Shown: positions 1-9,191, counted from the first letter of the stretch. The stretch is DNA of 64,000 nucleotides from Oceanospirillum sp048264105 (GCA_048264105.1 JBLXDJ010000003.1:248001-312000); one strand, 5' to 3'. Notes: a model not told the origin generated them from the sequence alone. Program-made: numbers and translations.

Positions 1-345
1 CTGTCACGGGTTAATGAGGTCAACACACCGGAAGAGATGCTGCAGGTGTGGGATCGTCGCCATAAATCTTTCCATCAGGCGATTGTGAACGGTTGCGGCT
101 CTCCGAAACTGCTGGAGATGCGTGCCTCCCTGCTGGATCAGGCGGAGCGGTATCGTCAGCTATGGCTGAAGCAGACCGTCTTTTCCCAGAACGCACTGGA
201 AGGAAAACGTCAGGAACACGCAGAACTGGTTGATGCCCTACTGAACCGGGACAAGGCGAAAGCCACCGATCTGATGTATCACCATATTCTCAGCCCGATT
301 GCGATTATCCGGGAGCTGTTACCCGCCAGCATCGCCACGGCTTAA
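1..345 (+). CDS. GntR/FadR-family transcriptional regulator, C-terminal part
   Basis: The reading frame is open from the first base, so the N-terminal winged-helix DNA-binding domain lies outside the window. The visible 114 residues are all helical and look like the end of an FCD ligand-binding domain: a helix with FHQAIVNGCGSPKLLEM, where the His belongs to the usual metal/ligand pocket, then the YHHILSP region near the end. FCD regulators sense small organic acids and usually repress catabolic or uptake genes. The gene converges with the TRAP transporter operon and is separated from it by a terminator, so a regulatory link to that operon is possible but not shown. Confidence 0.85.
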   Translation: MSRVNEVNTPEEMLQVWDRRHKSFHQAIVNGCGSPKLLEMRASLLDQAERYRQLWLKQTVFSQNALEGKRQEHAELVDALLNRDKAKATDLMYHHILSPIAIIRELLPASIATA

Positions 346-381
346 TGAGTACATAAAGCCTGACGGTCAAATCGCAGCGCT

Positions 382-419
382 AAAAAAACCTCAGTCGCTT
401 AAGCGGCTGAGGTTTTTTT
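382..419. terminator. Bidirectional intrinsic terminator
   Basis: Inverted repeat CCTCAGTCGCTT / AAGCGGCTGAGG (one wobble pair) flanked by seven A on the left and seven T on the right. It can stop transcription of the GntR gene on the plus strand and of the TRAP/usp operon on the minus strand. Confidence 0.85.
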
Positions 420-451
420 GTGCCCTGAATGGCGCAGAGATCAGAAGCGGA

Positions 452-889
452 TTACCACTTCTTCTCATCCCGTACGACAAATACAGAACAGTTGGCGTGT
501 CGCAGAATCTTCTCGGCATTAGAACCCAGCAGATAACTGGAAAGACCCGGACGACCTGCGGCAACAATAATCACCTCAGGTTTTACCTTGTCAGCCTCTT
601 CCAGCACGGTGTCGTAAACCACGCCGGCTTTAACACGACACTTACCGCGCAGATGTTCCGGCACGTATTTTTTAAACAGGGTTTTCACTTCCTGTTTCAT
701 CGCCTCACGGGCACCCTGCACGGCATCGTCGGTAATACCGAAATTACCCTGATGCACCTGGGTCTGATCCACATAGATGCCGTGGATCTCACCTTTCTCA
801 TCACCAATCAGCTGTTGCGCCAGGGCAACGGCTTTCGGAAACATATCTTCATGTTCCAGATCCATAGGGATCAATACTGTGTTGTACAT
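452..889 (-). CDS. Universal stress protein (UspA family)
   Basis: A 145-residue single-domain Usp protein. It starts with the usual beta strand (YNTVLIPMD) and ends with the nucleotide-loop region at residues 112-130, GRPGLSSYLLGSNAEK followed by RHANCSVFVV. The glycine loop is shorter than in ATP-binding UspA proteins and resembles the UspF/UspG form (LLGSNA), so ATP binding is likely but not certain. It is the last gene of the TRAP operon, 25 bp after dctM. The known parallel is TeaD, the Usp encoded with the TeaABC ectoine TRAP transporter of Halomonas, which binds ATP and modulates transport. A similar role here is inferred from position. Confidence 0.9.
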   Translation of the reverse strand: MYNTVLIPMDLEHEDMFPKAVALAQQLIGDEKGEIHGIYVDQTQVHQGNFGITDDAVQGAREAMKQEVKTLFKKYVPEHLRGKCRVKAGVVYDTVLEEADKVKPEVIIVAAGRPGLSSYLLGSNAEKILRHANCSVFVVRDEKKW

Positions 890-914
890 GATTCAACCCT
901 TATCAGAGAAATCG

Positions 915-2231
915 TCAGCCCATGACCTTATTTGGCAGCCACATCACCAGATCCGGATTCAGCATACAGATGATCAGCACCATCAGTTTCAGCAGAATGA
1001 AAGGTGTCACCGATTTATAGATGTCGAGCATGGTGACATCCGGCGGTGCGATACCTTTAAGATAGAAGAGTGCGAAGCCATAAGGCGGCGTTTGTACCGC
1101 GATCTCAATGTTCAGAATCATCAGGATACCGAACCAGATCGGGTCAAAGCCCAGATCAACCACAATCGGGGTAAACAGCGGCGCACACATCAGAACGATG
1201 ATGAATTCGTCGATGATGAAGCCCAGACCCAGCATCACCAGCTGCATCAGGATAATCACGCCCAGCGGCGGAAGACCCAGATCTTTGGTGAAGTTGGCGA
1301 TCATGTCCTGAACGCCCATCAGCAGGTGGAAGTTACTGAACAGGGAGGCCCCCAGAATGATCCACATCGCCACGGAAACCAGCATCGCTGTTTCCATACC
1401 CGCCATTTTGAACATACCCAGGCGGAAGCGCTTGAAGAAGAAGGCCAGAATAATGGCACCGACCACACCGATAGCACCGGATTCGGTAGGCGTGGCAATA
1501 CCACTGATAATACTGCCCAGTACCGCAAAGATCAGCAGCACAGACATAAAGCCATCACGCAGGGTGCGGGCTTTTTCTTTCGGCGTCATTTTCGCTTCGG
1601 CACCGGTACCCAGAGGCGCGCGATCCGGATTCATCTTACAGCTGATCAGGATATAAGCGACCATCACAATAATCGCCAGCAGAGCCGGGAACAGCGCCGC
1701 GATAAACATCTTACCCACGGAGTTCTGGGTTGATGCCGCGAACATAATCATAGGAACACTTGGCGGAATCAGGATACCCAGACCACCACCGGCCATGATC
1801 ACACCCAGCGCCAGACGCTTGTCGTAACCACGATCCAGCATCGGCTTCAGCGCGATGGAACCGGAGGTCATGATACCGGCACCGATGATGCCCACCATGG
1901 CACCGATCATGGAGCAAACACCGATCACACTGATCGCCAGCGAACCACGAATTTTACCGATAACCAGCTGACTTGCGTTAAACATCGCATCGCCGATACC
2001 GGAACGGGTCAACAGCTGGCCCATGTAGATATAAAGAGGAATCGCCAACAGAATGAAGCTGAAGAGTGTCGCTTCAAAGGTATTTGGCATGATGTTGAAA
2101 ATACCTTCGCCCCAGGTTGCATAACCCACGGCCATGGCGATACCGCCCAATGCAAAACCAACCGGCGCACCAAGGGCAAAGCTCACCAGAATACAGAGCA
2201 GCAGAATACCGCTGAGCAACTCAATTCCCAT
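915..2231 (-). CDS. dctM: TRAP transporter large permease (DctM family)
   Basis: A 438-residue, very hydrophobic protein with about 12 membrane helices, matching DctM subunits in length and character (conserved stretches such as GGGLGILIPPSVPMI and a C-terminal EIAVQTPPYGFALFYLK). It forms the sodium-coupled channel of a tripartite ATP-independent periplasmic transporter and works with the small permease and the periplasmic binding protein encoded just upstream. Its start overlaps the end of dctQ by 11 bp, which suggests translational coupling. The substrate cannot be read from this subunit. Confidence 0.93.
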   Translation of the reverse strand: MGIELLSGILLLCILVSFALGAPVGFALGGIAMAVGYATWGEGIFNIMPNTFEATLFSFILLAIPLYIYMGQLLTRSGIGDAMFNASQLVIGKIRGSLAISVIGVCSMIGAMVGIIGAGIMTSGSIALKPMLDRGYDKRLALGVIMAGGGLGILIPPSVPMIMFAASTQNSVGKMFIAALFPALLAIIVMVAYILISCKMNPDRAPLGTGAEAKMTPKEKARTLRDGFMSVLLIFAVLGSIISGIATPTESGAIGVVGAIILAFFFKRFRLGMFKMAGMETAMLVSVAMWIILGASLFSNFHLLMGVQDMIANFTKDLGLPPLGVIILMQLVMLGLGFIIDEFIIVLMCAPLFTPIVVDLGFDPIWFGILMILNIEIAVQTPPYGFALFYLKGIAPPDVTMLDIYKSVTPFILLKLMVLIICMLNPDLVMWLPNKVMG

Positions 2232-2775
2232 CTTCTGTGTCCTCTTCTTCCGGCTCAGCGATCAGCGCCTTACCCGCAATAACGTAATAAATATCTTTCA
2301 CCATATTACTGGTGATCTGCAGCGTAATCAGTGCACCGGATACCACCAGCATCATCCAGAAATGATGGGTGTGCGGAGCCCAGTTACTCATTTTGCGATA
2401 GTTAAACTGCAGAGCTTCGCCAAATTTTTCATACGCGATCATCATCAGAACAAACATGAAGAATGCGGCGAGAATACCTGTCAAAACGTCAAAGATGCGT
2501 TTTGTCTTGGGTGAAACAGCCAGATAGAGGATATCAACATTAATGTGTGTCTTTTTCTGATAGGCATACGCTCCCCCTAAGCCCACCAAATATGCAAAGA
2601 GGAACAGGGCAAGATCCTGCGCCCAGATTGTTGGTTGATTGAAGAGGTAACGGGAACCAACCTCATAGGCAATAACGGCTGCCAGAAGGGGCATTAAAAC
2701 AGAGACACTTTTCCCTATAACGCGCACCAACCGATCAATCCATGAGCAGTAAAATATGAATATTTTTTTGACCAT
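2221..2775 (-). CDS. dctQ: TRAP transporter small permease (DctQ family)
   Basis: 184 residues with four membrane helices, the usual DctQ topology. The first helix is followed by EVGSRYLFNQPTIWAQDLA, the family's conserved segment, then KKTHINVDIL before helix three. The C-terminus is acidic (EPEEEDTEDG). DctQ binds DctM in the inner membrane and is needed for transport. The gene follows dctP after 87 bp that contain a hairpin, and overlaps dctM. Confidence 0.92.
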   Translation of the reverse strand: MVKKIFIFYCSWIDRLVRVIGKSVSVLMPLLAAVIAYEVGSRYLFNQPTIWAQDLALFLFAYLVGLGGAYAYQKKTHINVDILYLAVSPKTKRIFDVLTGILAAFFMFVLMMIAYEKFGEALQFNYRKMSNWAPHTHHFWMMLVVSGALITLQITSNMVKDIYYVIAGKALIAEPEEEDTEDGN

Positions 2776-2795
2776 AACTTTATGCCTGCAGTAAA

Positions 2796-2822
2796 AAAAA
2801 TAAAGGGCGGAGTACGCCCTTT
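2796..2822 (-). terminator. Attenuator-like hairpin between dctP and dctQ
   Basis: Perfect 8-bp stem AAAGGGCG / CGCCCTTT with a 5-nt loop (stem 2802-2822). On the minus strand it is followed by an A and a run of T. It lies inside the operon just after dctP, where it could stop part of the transcripts or protect the dctP message, giving more binding protein than permease. Confidence 0.75.
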
Positions 2823-2862
2823 ATTTATACATCGGAATATTGAATCCCACTAAGCGCCAGGC

Positions 2863-3885
2863 TTAGTCTTTTTTCAGGATATCAATCAGTTCCTTGCTGA
2901 ATTTGTCAGCTTTTGCGTACTCGTCCCACAGAGACTCACCCGCTTTTGCCCATGCAGCTTTGTCAGCTTCGCTTGGCTCTGGGCTCCACTTCATGCCTTT
3001 CGCTTCCATATCAGCGATTGCTTCAGCTTCCCACAGACGGGACTTAGTCATCTGCTCACGAGCGTGAACAGTCGTTGCTGCTTTAACGATCGCTTTCAGG
3101 TCTTCCGGCAGTTTGTTCCAGGCTTTCTGGTTAACAACAACAGGCAGTACCTGTGCACCGGCCAGAGGCAGACGGTACATGTACTTAGCAACTTCTACGT
3201 GGTTACCATCGCGGTGGTCGATCAGGTTAGAACCGATAGAACCGTCGATTACGCCAGTAGCCAGACCGGTGTAGATCTCACTCCAGGTCATAGATACAGG
3301 AGATGCACCCAGGTTACGAACGAACTTGCCGTATGCACCCGGAGCACGCAGTTTCAGACCTTTAAAGTCTTCAACAGAGTTGATTGGCTTCTTGGTCAGC
3401 AGGTATACAGGTGGCTGGATGTACGGATCCAGGTAAACCAGACCTTGCTCGCCGTATGCACGGGTCAGAACTTCGTTCCATCCATCTTCGTGGAACAGAA
3501 CGCTCAGTTTAGCAACGTCTGCAGTACCGCCTGGCAGACCTACTTCAACGATACCTGCTGGCAGTTCACCGGCATTCATCGGCTGGAAGTGAGCACCCAT
3601 CGTGATCAGGCCGGATTTAACCGCGCCCAGAATACCGGTAGTGGAAACACCTTCACCAGCGTACATCATTTTCACGGAGATACGGCCACCGGACATCTTC
3701 TCGATGTTCTCAGCCATGTTGCCGTAAACTTCACCAAACGCCGTACCACGGGAGTACAGGTTAGCAAAACGCCAGTTGTGCTCGGCTGCTTGTGCAGTAG
3801 TGGAAGTGATAGCACCCAGGCCCATTACGGCGGCCAGGGAACCCGTCAGAATCTGTTTCTTTAGTTGACCGATTTTTTTCAGCAT
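2863..3885 (-). CDS. dctP: TRAP transporter periplasmic substrate-binding protein (DctP family)
   Basis: 340 residues from the ATG at 3885. This start is preferred because it gives a clean signal peptide (MLKKIGQLKK, hydrophobic core, TTAQAA cleavage region); the frame stays open upstream to 3951, and a GTG at 3897 is a second possibility. The mature protein has the DctP fold, including the conserved arginine segment LKLRAPGAYGKF (Arg about 180) that normally clamps a substrate carboxylate, and the later WSEIYTGLATGVIDG stretch. It delivers an organic acid to DctQM. The exact ligand is not readable; the nearby CoA-transferase gene suggests a carboxylic acid. Confidence 0.93.
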   Translation of the reverse strand: MLKKIGQLKKQILTGSLAAVMGLGAITSTTAQAAEHNWRFANLYSRGTAFGEVYGNMAENIEKMSGGRISVKMMYAGEGVSTTGILGAVKSGLITMGAHFQPMNAGELPAGIVEVGLPGGTADVAKLSVLFHEDGWNEVLTRAYGEQGLVYLDPYIQPPVYLLTKKPINSVEDFKGLKLRAPGAYGKFVRNLGASPVSMTWSEIYTGLATGVIDGSIGSNLIDHRDGNHVEVAKYMYRLPLAGAQVLPVVVNQKAWNKLPEDLKAIVKAATTVHAREQMTKSRLWEAEAIADMEAKGMKWSPEPSEADKAAWAKAGESLWDEYAKADKFSKELIDILKKD

Positions 3886-4605
3886 CTTTTTGCTCACTTT
3901 AATTGTTATGTCTTTCAAATTTAGGGGCATCATCTGCACCGGAATAACCATCTGAAGTGGTTTTTAACCGGATATAGGGTCGACGATTAAGAGGTCATCA
4001 TCGGGACTGTGTCGAACGGCATCACAAACAGAAAAGAATGCTCAGAATGAACAGGCTCTTCATAGCAGCCGGGGAAAAGCCTGAATCCCCCAACCGTTTG
4101 TGAATGCTGCGTCACAGACTATGTCCGAAGGTATATAGACACGTTGAATAAGTAAAGAATATGACATTTATATTTATCATAATTTTTTTTGATAGCCAGA
4201 CGAATGCATTATTGATGGGCAGGAATGGAAATAACTGCATCAGGCTGGTTCAGAAAGGAGAAATAAGTGATTGTTTTCAACAAGATAGCTTTTATTCTAC
4301 GGTTAAAAATTGATCTGCCTCAGGGTAAAACCTAATAACCACACGGCCTTCAGGCCTATGAAAAAACAACATCGGTGAGCAACTGCTTCATTTTGGGGCT
4401 TTTTTTGTTTTCACCGTATTAACAAAATCTCTTCCTGCAGCGATTTTTTTTGCCTTTGCAAACTCAGAAAAGCAGAGCCTCAGAATAAAAAAAGGGCATG
4501 CCGCCCGGCACACCCTTTAGACCAAAGTTTAACACACTATATAGAGGGTAGAAGTTCTACAGCTCTCTTCCTGCTCTATTGATCAGCCCGCAGACCAGCG
4601 GAAGC
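3886..4605. other. Gene-poor region upstream of the TRAP operon
   Basis: About 720 bp without a convincing gene. It should hold the minus-strand promoter of dctP; AT-rich DNA at 4140-4195 is the likely place, but no strong -35/-10 pair stands out. A 22-codon GTG frame at 4267-4335 (plus) has a good AGGAG six bases ahead, but its short length makes it doubtful. A small dyad GGCCTTCAGGCC lies at 4345-4356. The right end holds the terminator of the CoA-transferase gene. Confidence 0.6.
4484..4518 (-). terminator. Intrinsic terminator after the CoA-transferase gene
   Basis: On the minus strand, AAAGGGTGTGCC pairs with GGCATGCCCTTT (two G-U pairs) around a 4-nt loop, followed by a T run. It lies 88 bp after the stop codon of the CaiB-type gene. 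Confidence 0.8.
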
Positions 4606-5835
4606 TTATACTGCCGAAATCACCCCTTTCTCTAATAGCGCATTGATCTGTGCTTCGGTCAGACCGGTTTCTTCCAGCACTTTACGGGTATGCTCCCCCA
4701 GTAACGGGGCGGGGTTGTCGTAGGTGATGGGTGTACCGGACATTTTCAGCGGGTTGGCGACAGAAGGCGAGCTGCCACTTTCTGAGCGGGGATGCGGAAT
4801 CTCGATCTGCATCTGGCGGGCTTTGATCTGTGGGTCTTCAAAGGCTTCGCCAATGCTGTTGATCGGGCCACAGGGAACAGACACCGCTTCCAGCGCGGCG
4901 ATCCAGTCTGCGGTTGTCCGCTTTCTGACGAGGGGTTCCAGCAGCGCCACCAGAGCCTCGCGGTTTGCGACCCGCTGAGCGTTACTGACAAAGCGTTCAT
5001 CCGTTGCCAGCTCCGGTTGTCCGGCTTCCTGACAGAACTTAGCAAACTGGGTGTCATTCCCCACGGCCAGAATCATATAGCCGTCAGAGGTTTCAAAACT
5101 TTGGTAAGGGACGATATTGGGGTGGGCGTTACCCAAACGGGTCGGAGAGTTACCGGACACCAGATAGTTCATCGCCTGATTGGCCAGACACGCGACCTGC
5201 ACATCCATCAGAGCAACATCGATATACTGACCTTCGCCGGTCTGCTCCCGGGCAGCCAGTGCCGCCAGCACACCTGTGGTGGCATACATGCCGGTCAGAA
5301 CATCCGTCAGTGCAACGCCCACTTTCTGTGGCCCCGCACCGGGACGACCATCTTTCTCACCGGTAATACTCATCAGGCCGCTCATCGCCTGAATCAGAAA
5401 ATCATAACCGGCCCGTTTGGCATAAGGTCCGTCCTGACCGAAGCCGGTAATGGAGCAATAGATCAGCTTTGGGTTAACGGCTTTAAGGCTGTCGTAATCC
5501 AGCCCGTATTTTTTCAGGCCGCCGACTTTGTAGTTTTCCAGCAGGATATCGCTCTGTGCGGCCAGACTGCGGATAATCTCCTGCCCCTGAGGACTGGTAA
5601 TATCCAGCGCCAGCGATCGTTTATTACGATTCGCACATAGATAATAGGCTGCCTCGCCCCGAGGCTCATCGGTCACAGGCATCCATGGCGGACCCCAGCT
5701 GCGGGTATCATCACCGCGCTCCGGCCGCTCAATTTTAATCACATCGGCTCCCAGATCAGCCAGCATCTGACCAGCCCAGGGGCCTGCCAGAATCCGGCTC
5801 ATATCCAGCACCCGAATATGAGATAGCGCGCCCAT
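4606..5835 (-). CDS. CaiB/BaiF-type CoA transferase, probably glutarate or related dicarboxylate CoA transferase
   Basis: 409 residues from the ATG at 5835, chosen because GGGAG lies ahead of it; the open frame runs further upstream without a ribosome site. Class III CoA transferases move CoA between carboxylic acids through an aspartyl-CoA intermediate. The N-terminus (MGALSHIRVLDMSRILAGPW), LADLGADVIKIERP, AGYDFLIQAMSG and the candidate catalytic Asp178 in GVALTDVLTGMYATT all fit. The sequence closely recalls the Pseudomonas glutarate CoA transferase GcdG (from memory), but glutaryl-CoA dehydrogenase, its usual partner, is not in the window. The gene is divergent from a LysR gene, its likely regulator. 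Confidence 0.88.
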   Translation of the reverse strand: MGALSHIRVLDMSRILAGPWAGQMLADLGADVIKIERPERGDDTRSWGPPWMPVTDEPRGEAAYYLCANRNKRSLALDITSPQGQEIIRSLAAQSDILLENYKVGGLKKYGLDYDSLKAVNPKLIYCSITGFGQDGPYAKRAGYDFLIQAMSGLMSITGEKDGRPGAGPQKVGVALTDVLTGMYATTGVLAALAAREQTGEGQYIDVALMDVQVACLANQAMNYLVSGNSPTRLGNAHPNIVPYQSFETSDGYMILAVGNDTQFAKFCQEAGQPELATDERFVSNAQRVANREALVALLEPLVRKRTTADWIAALEAVSVPCGPINSIGEAFEDPQIKARQMQIEIPHPRSESGSSPSVANPLKMSGTPITYDNPAPLLGEHTRKVLEETGLTEAQINALLEKGVISAV

Positions 5836-5951
5836 AAGATTCTCCCTAATTCGCACGCTGCTCCAAACTGGAGTAGCTTTTCGCTTTATTATTTGTCTTA
5901 TCCTTAGCAAATTAACGAGACGGGAATAATAATTACAATATATAGTAGGTA

Positions 5952-5966
5952 TAGTTTTAATAACTA
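5952..5966. promoter_or_regulatory. Possible LysR operator dyad
   Basis: TAGTT-5nt-AACTA inverted repeat in the 147-bp divergent region between the CoA-transferase and lysR genes. AT-rich interrupted dyads of this size are typical of LysR sites, but the match is short. Confidence 0.35.
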
Positions 5967-5982
5967 ACGTGAATGGTGAGTC

Positions 5983-6942
5983 ATGGATATTAAGCGCCTA
6001 AGGTATTTCTGCGCCCTGGCACAGATCGGTAACTTCACTCACACAGCCACCTACCTTGGCATCGCCCAGCCCGCGTTGAGTATGGCGATCAAAAAGCTTG
6101 AAGAAGAGGTCGAGCTGAAGCTGGTCAACCGTGCAGAACGCAAGATGGCCCTGACCTCTGACGGTAAGGTTTTGCTGCGTCACGCCCAGAAGATTCTGGG
6201 GGCTGTTGGCGAGGCGGAACTGGAGCTGCAGGAGCTTAAAGGCTGCGAAACCGGCACCATACAGTTTGGCGCATCCAGTATGCTCAGCTCTTACTATCTG
6301 CCGGAGATACTGGCACGCTTTAAACGCCAGTACCCGAGAGTACGTATCAATCTGGTGGAAGCGGGCACAGCATCCCTGCAACAGATGCTGTTAGAAGGTG
6401 AACTGGATATCGCTCTGGTGCGACTGGATCGCCCTCACGAGCAGATCCGAAGTGTGGAGCTGTTCCACGAAGAGATCGTCGCCTGCGTACCCAATGACCA
6501 TCCTCTGGCCAATCACGCCACCATCACACTGGACACCTTTTGCCGGGAACCCCTGATTCTGTTCCGGGAAGGTTATTTCCTGCGGGAAGCGGTGAGTAAG
6601 TTCTCCAAGCAGCACCATATCAAGCTGGATATCCGCTTTGAAACCAACCTGATTGAACTGCTGAAATCCATGGTGAGCAATGGCGTGGGGATCAGTACCG
6701 TACTGTCCGGTATTATCCGGCCGGAAGATAATCTTAAGACAATTCCTTTTGACCCGCGCATCCCGCTGAATATCGGTCTGGGCTGGAAACGTAATCACTA
6801 CCTGTCGAAAGCCAGCCGCGCCTTTGTCGATTTTATGCAGGAAAATCTGACGGAAAAGCTGATCACTGAGCAGGATGCCCTCAGCCCGCTGTCGAAAGAC
6901 AATATGACACCGCCGACACTGCCGCTGGAACCCAAAAGCTAA
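5983..6942 (+). CDS. LysR-family transcriptional regulator
   Basis: 319 residues. The N-terminal winged helix-turn-helix is standard (MDIKRLRYFCALAQIGNFTH, then GIAQPALSMAIKKLEEEV), followed by a linker helix and a two-lobe effector domain from about residue 90. LysR proteins bind a small molecule and switch a divergently transcribed gene. Here the partner is the CoA-transferase gene, so a pathway acid or its CoA ester is the probable effector. In Pseudomonas a LysR-type GcdR controls gcdHG, a similar arrangement. ATG follows GGTGAG closely. Confidence 0.92.
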   Translation: MDIKRLRYFCALAQIGNFTHTATYLGIAQPALSMAIKKLEEEVELKLVNRAERKMALTSDGKVLLRHAQKILGAVGEAELELQELKGCETGTIQFGASSMLSSYYLPEILARFKRQYPRVRINLVEAGTASLQQMLLEGELDIALVRLDRPHEQIRSVELFHEEIVACVPNDHPLANHATITLDTFCREPLILFREGYFLREAVSKFSKQHHIKLDIRFETNLIELLKSMVSNGVGISTVLSGIIRPEDNLKTIPFDPRIPLNIGLGWKRNHYLSKASRAFVDFMQENLTEKLITEQDALSPLSKDNMTPPTLPLEPKS

Positions 6943-6953
6943 GGGGTAGCCGA

Positions 6954-8885
6954 TCAACCGGTATAGCGCAGACGACAGTTCCGACCCTGCGCTTTACTGC
7001 GATACATAGCAACATCAGCATTTTTGATCAGTTGTTTTGCATCCACCGCATCATCCGGATAGAGCGTCAGACCGATACTGGCCGAAACCTCCAGGCGAAT
7101 ATCACCTGTGACAAATGGCTGAACAACCGCCGCCAGTATCTTATCGGCGACATGCTCCGCTGCGGCACCATCGGCAATATCCGGCAGCAGAATATTAAAT
7201 TCATCACCGCCGATACGGGCGATAACATCGCTTTCCCTCAGGGTCTGCTGCAAACGCAGGGCAACTTCCTTCAAAAGTTCGTCACCAACTTCATGTCCGT
7301 AATCATCGTTAACCGCCTTAAAGCGATCCAGATCCAGATAAAGCAGCGCCAGTGTATAGCGCTCCCGCTGAGCCTGTTTGAGTGCAATATCCAGCCGGTC
7401 TTTAAATAAGCGGCGGTTCGCCAGTCCGGTTAGCGGATCATAAAATGCCAGCCGCTCCATACGCTCCTGTTCCTGCTTCAGCGCGGTAATATCCTCGCTG
7501 ACACACACTAGATGCGTCACTTCATTGTCACTGTTGCGAATCGGAGCAACGGAACTCATCACCCAGAAGGCATCGCCATTGCGGCCTTTAAAACGACGCT
7601 CTCCATGCCAGATCTCACCGGCCTGAATGGCTTCCTGAATTTTACTCTGCAACTCTGCATCTTCATCTTCTACCGCGATCAGGCTCATCGACTGGCCTTT
7701 CAGCTGCTCAAGACTGTAACCCGTTGCCTCAATCAGACTGTGATTCGCGTAATCGATCTGCTGCTGACTGTCGGCGATCACAACGAAACTGGCCGAGTAC
7801 TCGACCGCCTGAGATAACTGATTGAGCTGCTCATCCATCTTGGCAGACTCAATGGCAATCGCCGCCAGATGAGCATTTACCATCATCAGCTCCATCTGCC
7901 CCGGCGTCGGATCAGCCGGTTGGCCGTAATAGATAGCGAATGTACCCAGCACCAGCCCCTGTCGGTTTTTCACAGGTAATGACCAGCAGGCAGCCAGCCC
8001 GGCGCGGGCGGTTAGTTCTTTAAAGCCTTTCCAGTAAGGATGATTCTGAATATCACTGACAATAACCGGACGTCCGGTAAAGGCCGCCGTGCCACAGGAA
8101 CCGATCCCCTGACCGATCCGGATGCCATGCACCGCCTCATTATAAAAGTCCGGCAGGCTGGGGGCTGCACCTAACTGCAGGGTCTTTTTGTGCTCATCCA
8201 GCAGCAGAATAGAGCAGCGCAATCCCGGGTAGAGCGCCTCGGTAAAGACCACCAGCTCATTCATAATATCCTGCAAAGGCGCACCCTGAGCCAGCTTCTC
8301 CAGAATGCGGTTACGGTGCTTATCGATCTGCTCCATCTGATTTTCAGCGGTCTTATCTTCGCTGATCCCCAGCACACCCCATAGGTGTTGTGATTCATCA
8401 AGCAGAGGCAGTTTTTGGGTCGCCACCAGATGGCGCTCGCCATCAGATCCGGTTAACCACCGGGACTGGGTTTGAGGAGATTTGGACTGACGCACCTGTT
8501 CATCCTGCTCTTCCATAGAGCGATGCTCATCATCACTGGTAAAAATGTCCCGGGTTCGCTTACCCACAACCTCATCCCGCGAAAGTCCCAGAAAATCCAG
8601 ATAGCTTTGATTACACTCTATGTAGACGCCCTGCTTGTCCTTGGCTGCCACCAGCTGTGGCAGATGGTCGATCAGATGGCGTAACAACTGATGACTTTCG
8701 GCAACGTGCTGCTGGTTCTGTTCTCTCAGTCGCCCCTGATCATTATCCCGATCATTGAGCCGCTGCAGGCGAAACACCTTAATGATAAGAAGAATGCAGA
8801 GTGCGCTGACAAAGATCAGCAGTCCCAACAAAAGTGTATGACTGGTTAAAGCGTCGGATGAGGTGGCAATATCTGATGCATTCAA
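6954..8885 (-). CDS. Membrane-anchored PAS-GAF-PAS diguanylate cyclase
   Basis: 643 residues. Order: one membrane helix (about 16-38), PAS (about 65-180), GAF (about 195-347, with GQGIGSCGTAAFTGRPVIV), second PAS (about 355-470), GGDEF (476-640). The active site is intact (ARIGGDEFNILLPD, motif at 559-563), and an inhibitory RxxD site (RESD, 550-553) lies five residues before it, so product inhibition by c-di-GMP is expected. No EAL or HD-GYP domain. It makes c-di-GMP from GTP in response to cytoplasmic signals sensed by PAS and GAF. Ligands are unknown. Divergent from the DUF2970 gene. Confidence 0.93.
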   Translation of the reverse strand: MNASDIATSSDALTSHTLLLGLLIFVSALCILLIIKVFRLQRLNDRDNDQGRLREQNQQHVAESHQLLRHLIDHLPQLVAAKDKQGVYIECNQSYLDFLGLSRDEVVGKRTRDIFTSDDEHRSMEEQDEQVRQSKSPQTQSRWLTGSDGERHLVATQKLPLLDESQHLWGVLGISEDKTAENQMEQIDKHRNRILEKLAQGAPLQDIMNELVVFTEALYPGLRCSILLLDEHKKTLQLGAAPSLPDFYNEAVHGIRIGQGIGSCGTAAFTGRPVIVSDIQNHPYWKGFKELTARAGLAACWSLPVKNRQGLVLGTFAIYYGQPADPTPGQMELMMVNAHLAAIAIESAKMDEQLNQLSQAVEYSASFVVIADSQQQIDYANHSLIEATGYSLEQLKGQSMSLIAVEDEDAELQSKIQEAIQAGEIWHGERRFKGRNGDAFWVMSSVAPIRNSDNEVTHLVCVSEDITALKQEQERMERLAFYDPLTGLANRRLFKDRLDIALKQAQRERYTLALLYLDLDRFKAVNDDYGHEVGDELLKEVALRLQQTLRESDVIARIGGDEFNILLPDIADGAAAEHVADKILAAVVQPFVTGDIRLEVSASIGLTLYPDDAVDAKQLIKNADVAMYRSKAQGRNCRLRYTG

Positions 8886-8963
8886 TGGTGTGTCTCTTTA
8901 TCGGAAGCCGGTAGCTGGCTTATAAAAACCGTTTTGGGAGCGCCTGGATGACGAGGCTTTATT

Positions 8964-9191
8964 ATGCAATCTGTTAATAAATATATAGCGCATCTACCTG
9001 ATATCATACGCTCAATGTTTGCGGTCATACAGAGCGTACTGGCCGCTTTTCTGGGTGTTCAGAGTGAAGAAAAGCGCCAGCAGGACTTTCGCAAAACCTC
9101 TCCCTGGCCCTACCTGATAACCGGCATTGTGATGACACTGCTGCTGATTTTTCTGTTGGTCGTACTGGTTCGCTGGCTGACACAGAGCTGA
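8964..9191 (+). CDS. DUF2970 small membrane protein
   Basis: 75 residues with an amphipathic N-terminal part (IQSVLAAFLGVQSEEKRQQD) and one C-terminal membrane helix (YLITGIVMTLLLIFLLVVLV). This matches the short DUF2970 family, common in beta- and gammaproteobacteria and often found near cytochrome c oxidase genes. GAGG lies ahead of the ATG. It sits before the oxidase operon but 343 bp from coxB, with a separate promoter between, so shared function is only suggested by position. Confidence 0.8.
   Translation: MQSVNKYIAHLPDIIRSMFAVIQSVLAAFLGVQSEEKRQQDFRKTSPWPYLITGIVMTLLLIFLLVVLVRWLTQS

Noticed and set aside
4267..4335. 22-codon GTG frame with a good ribosome site
   Set aside because: Too short and without features; noted only in the intergenic entry.
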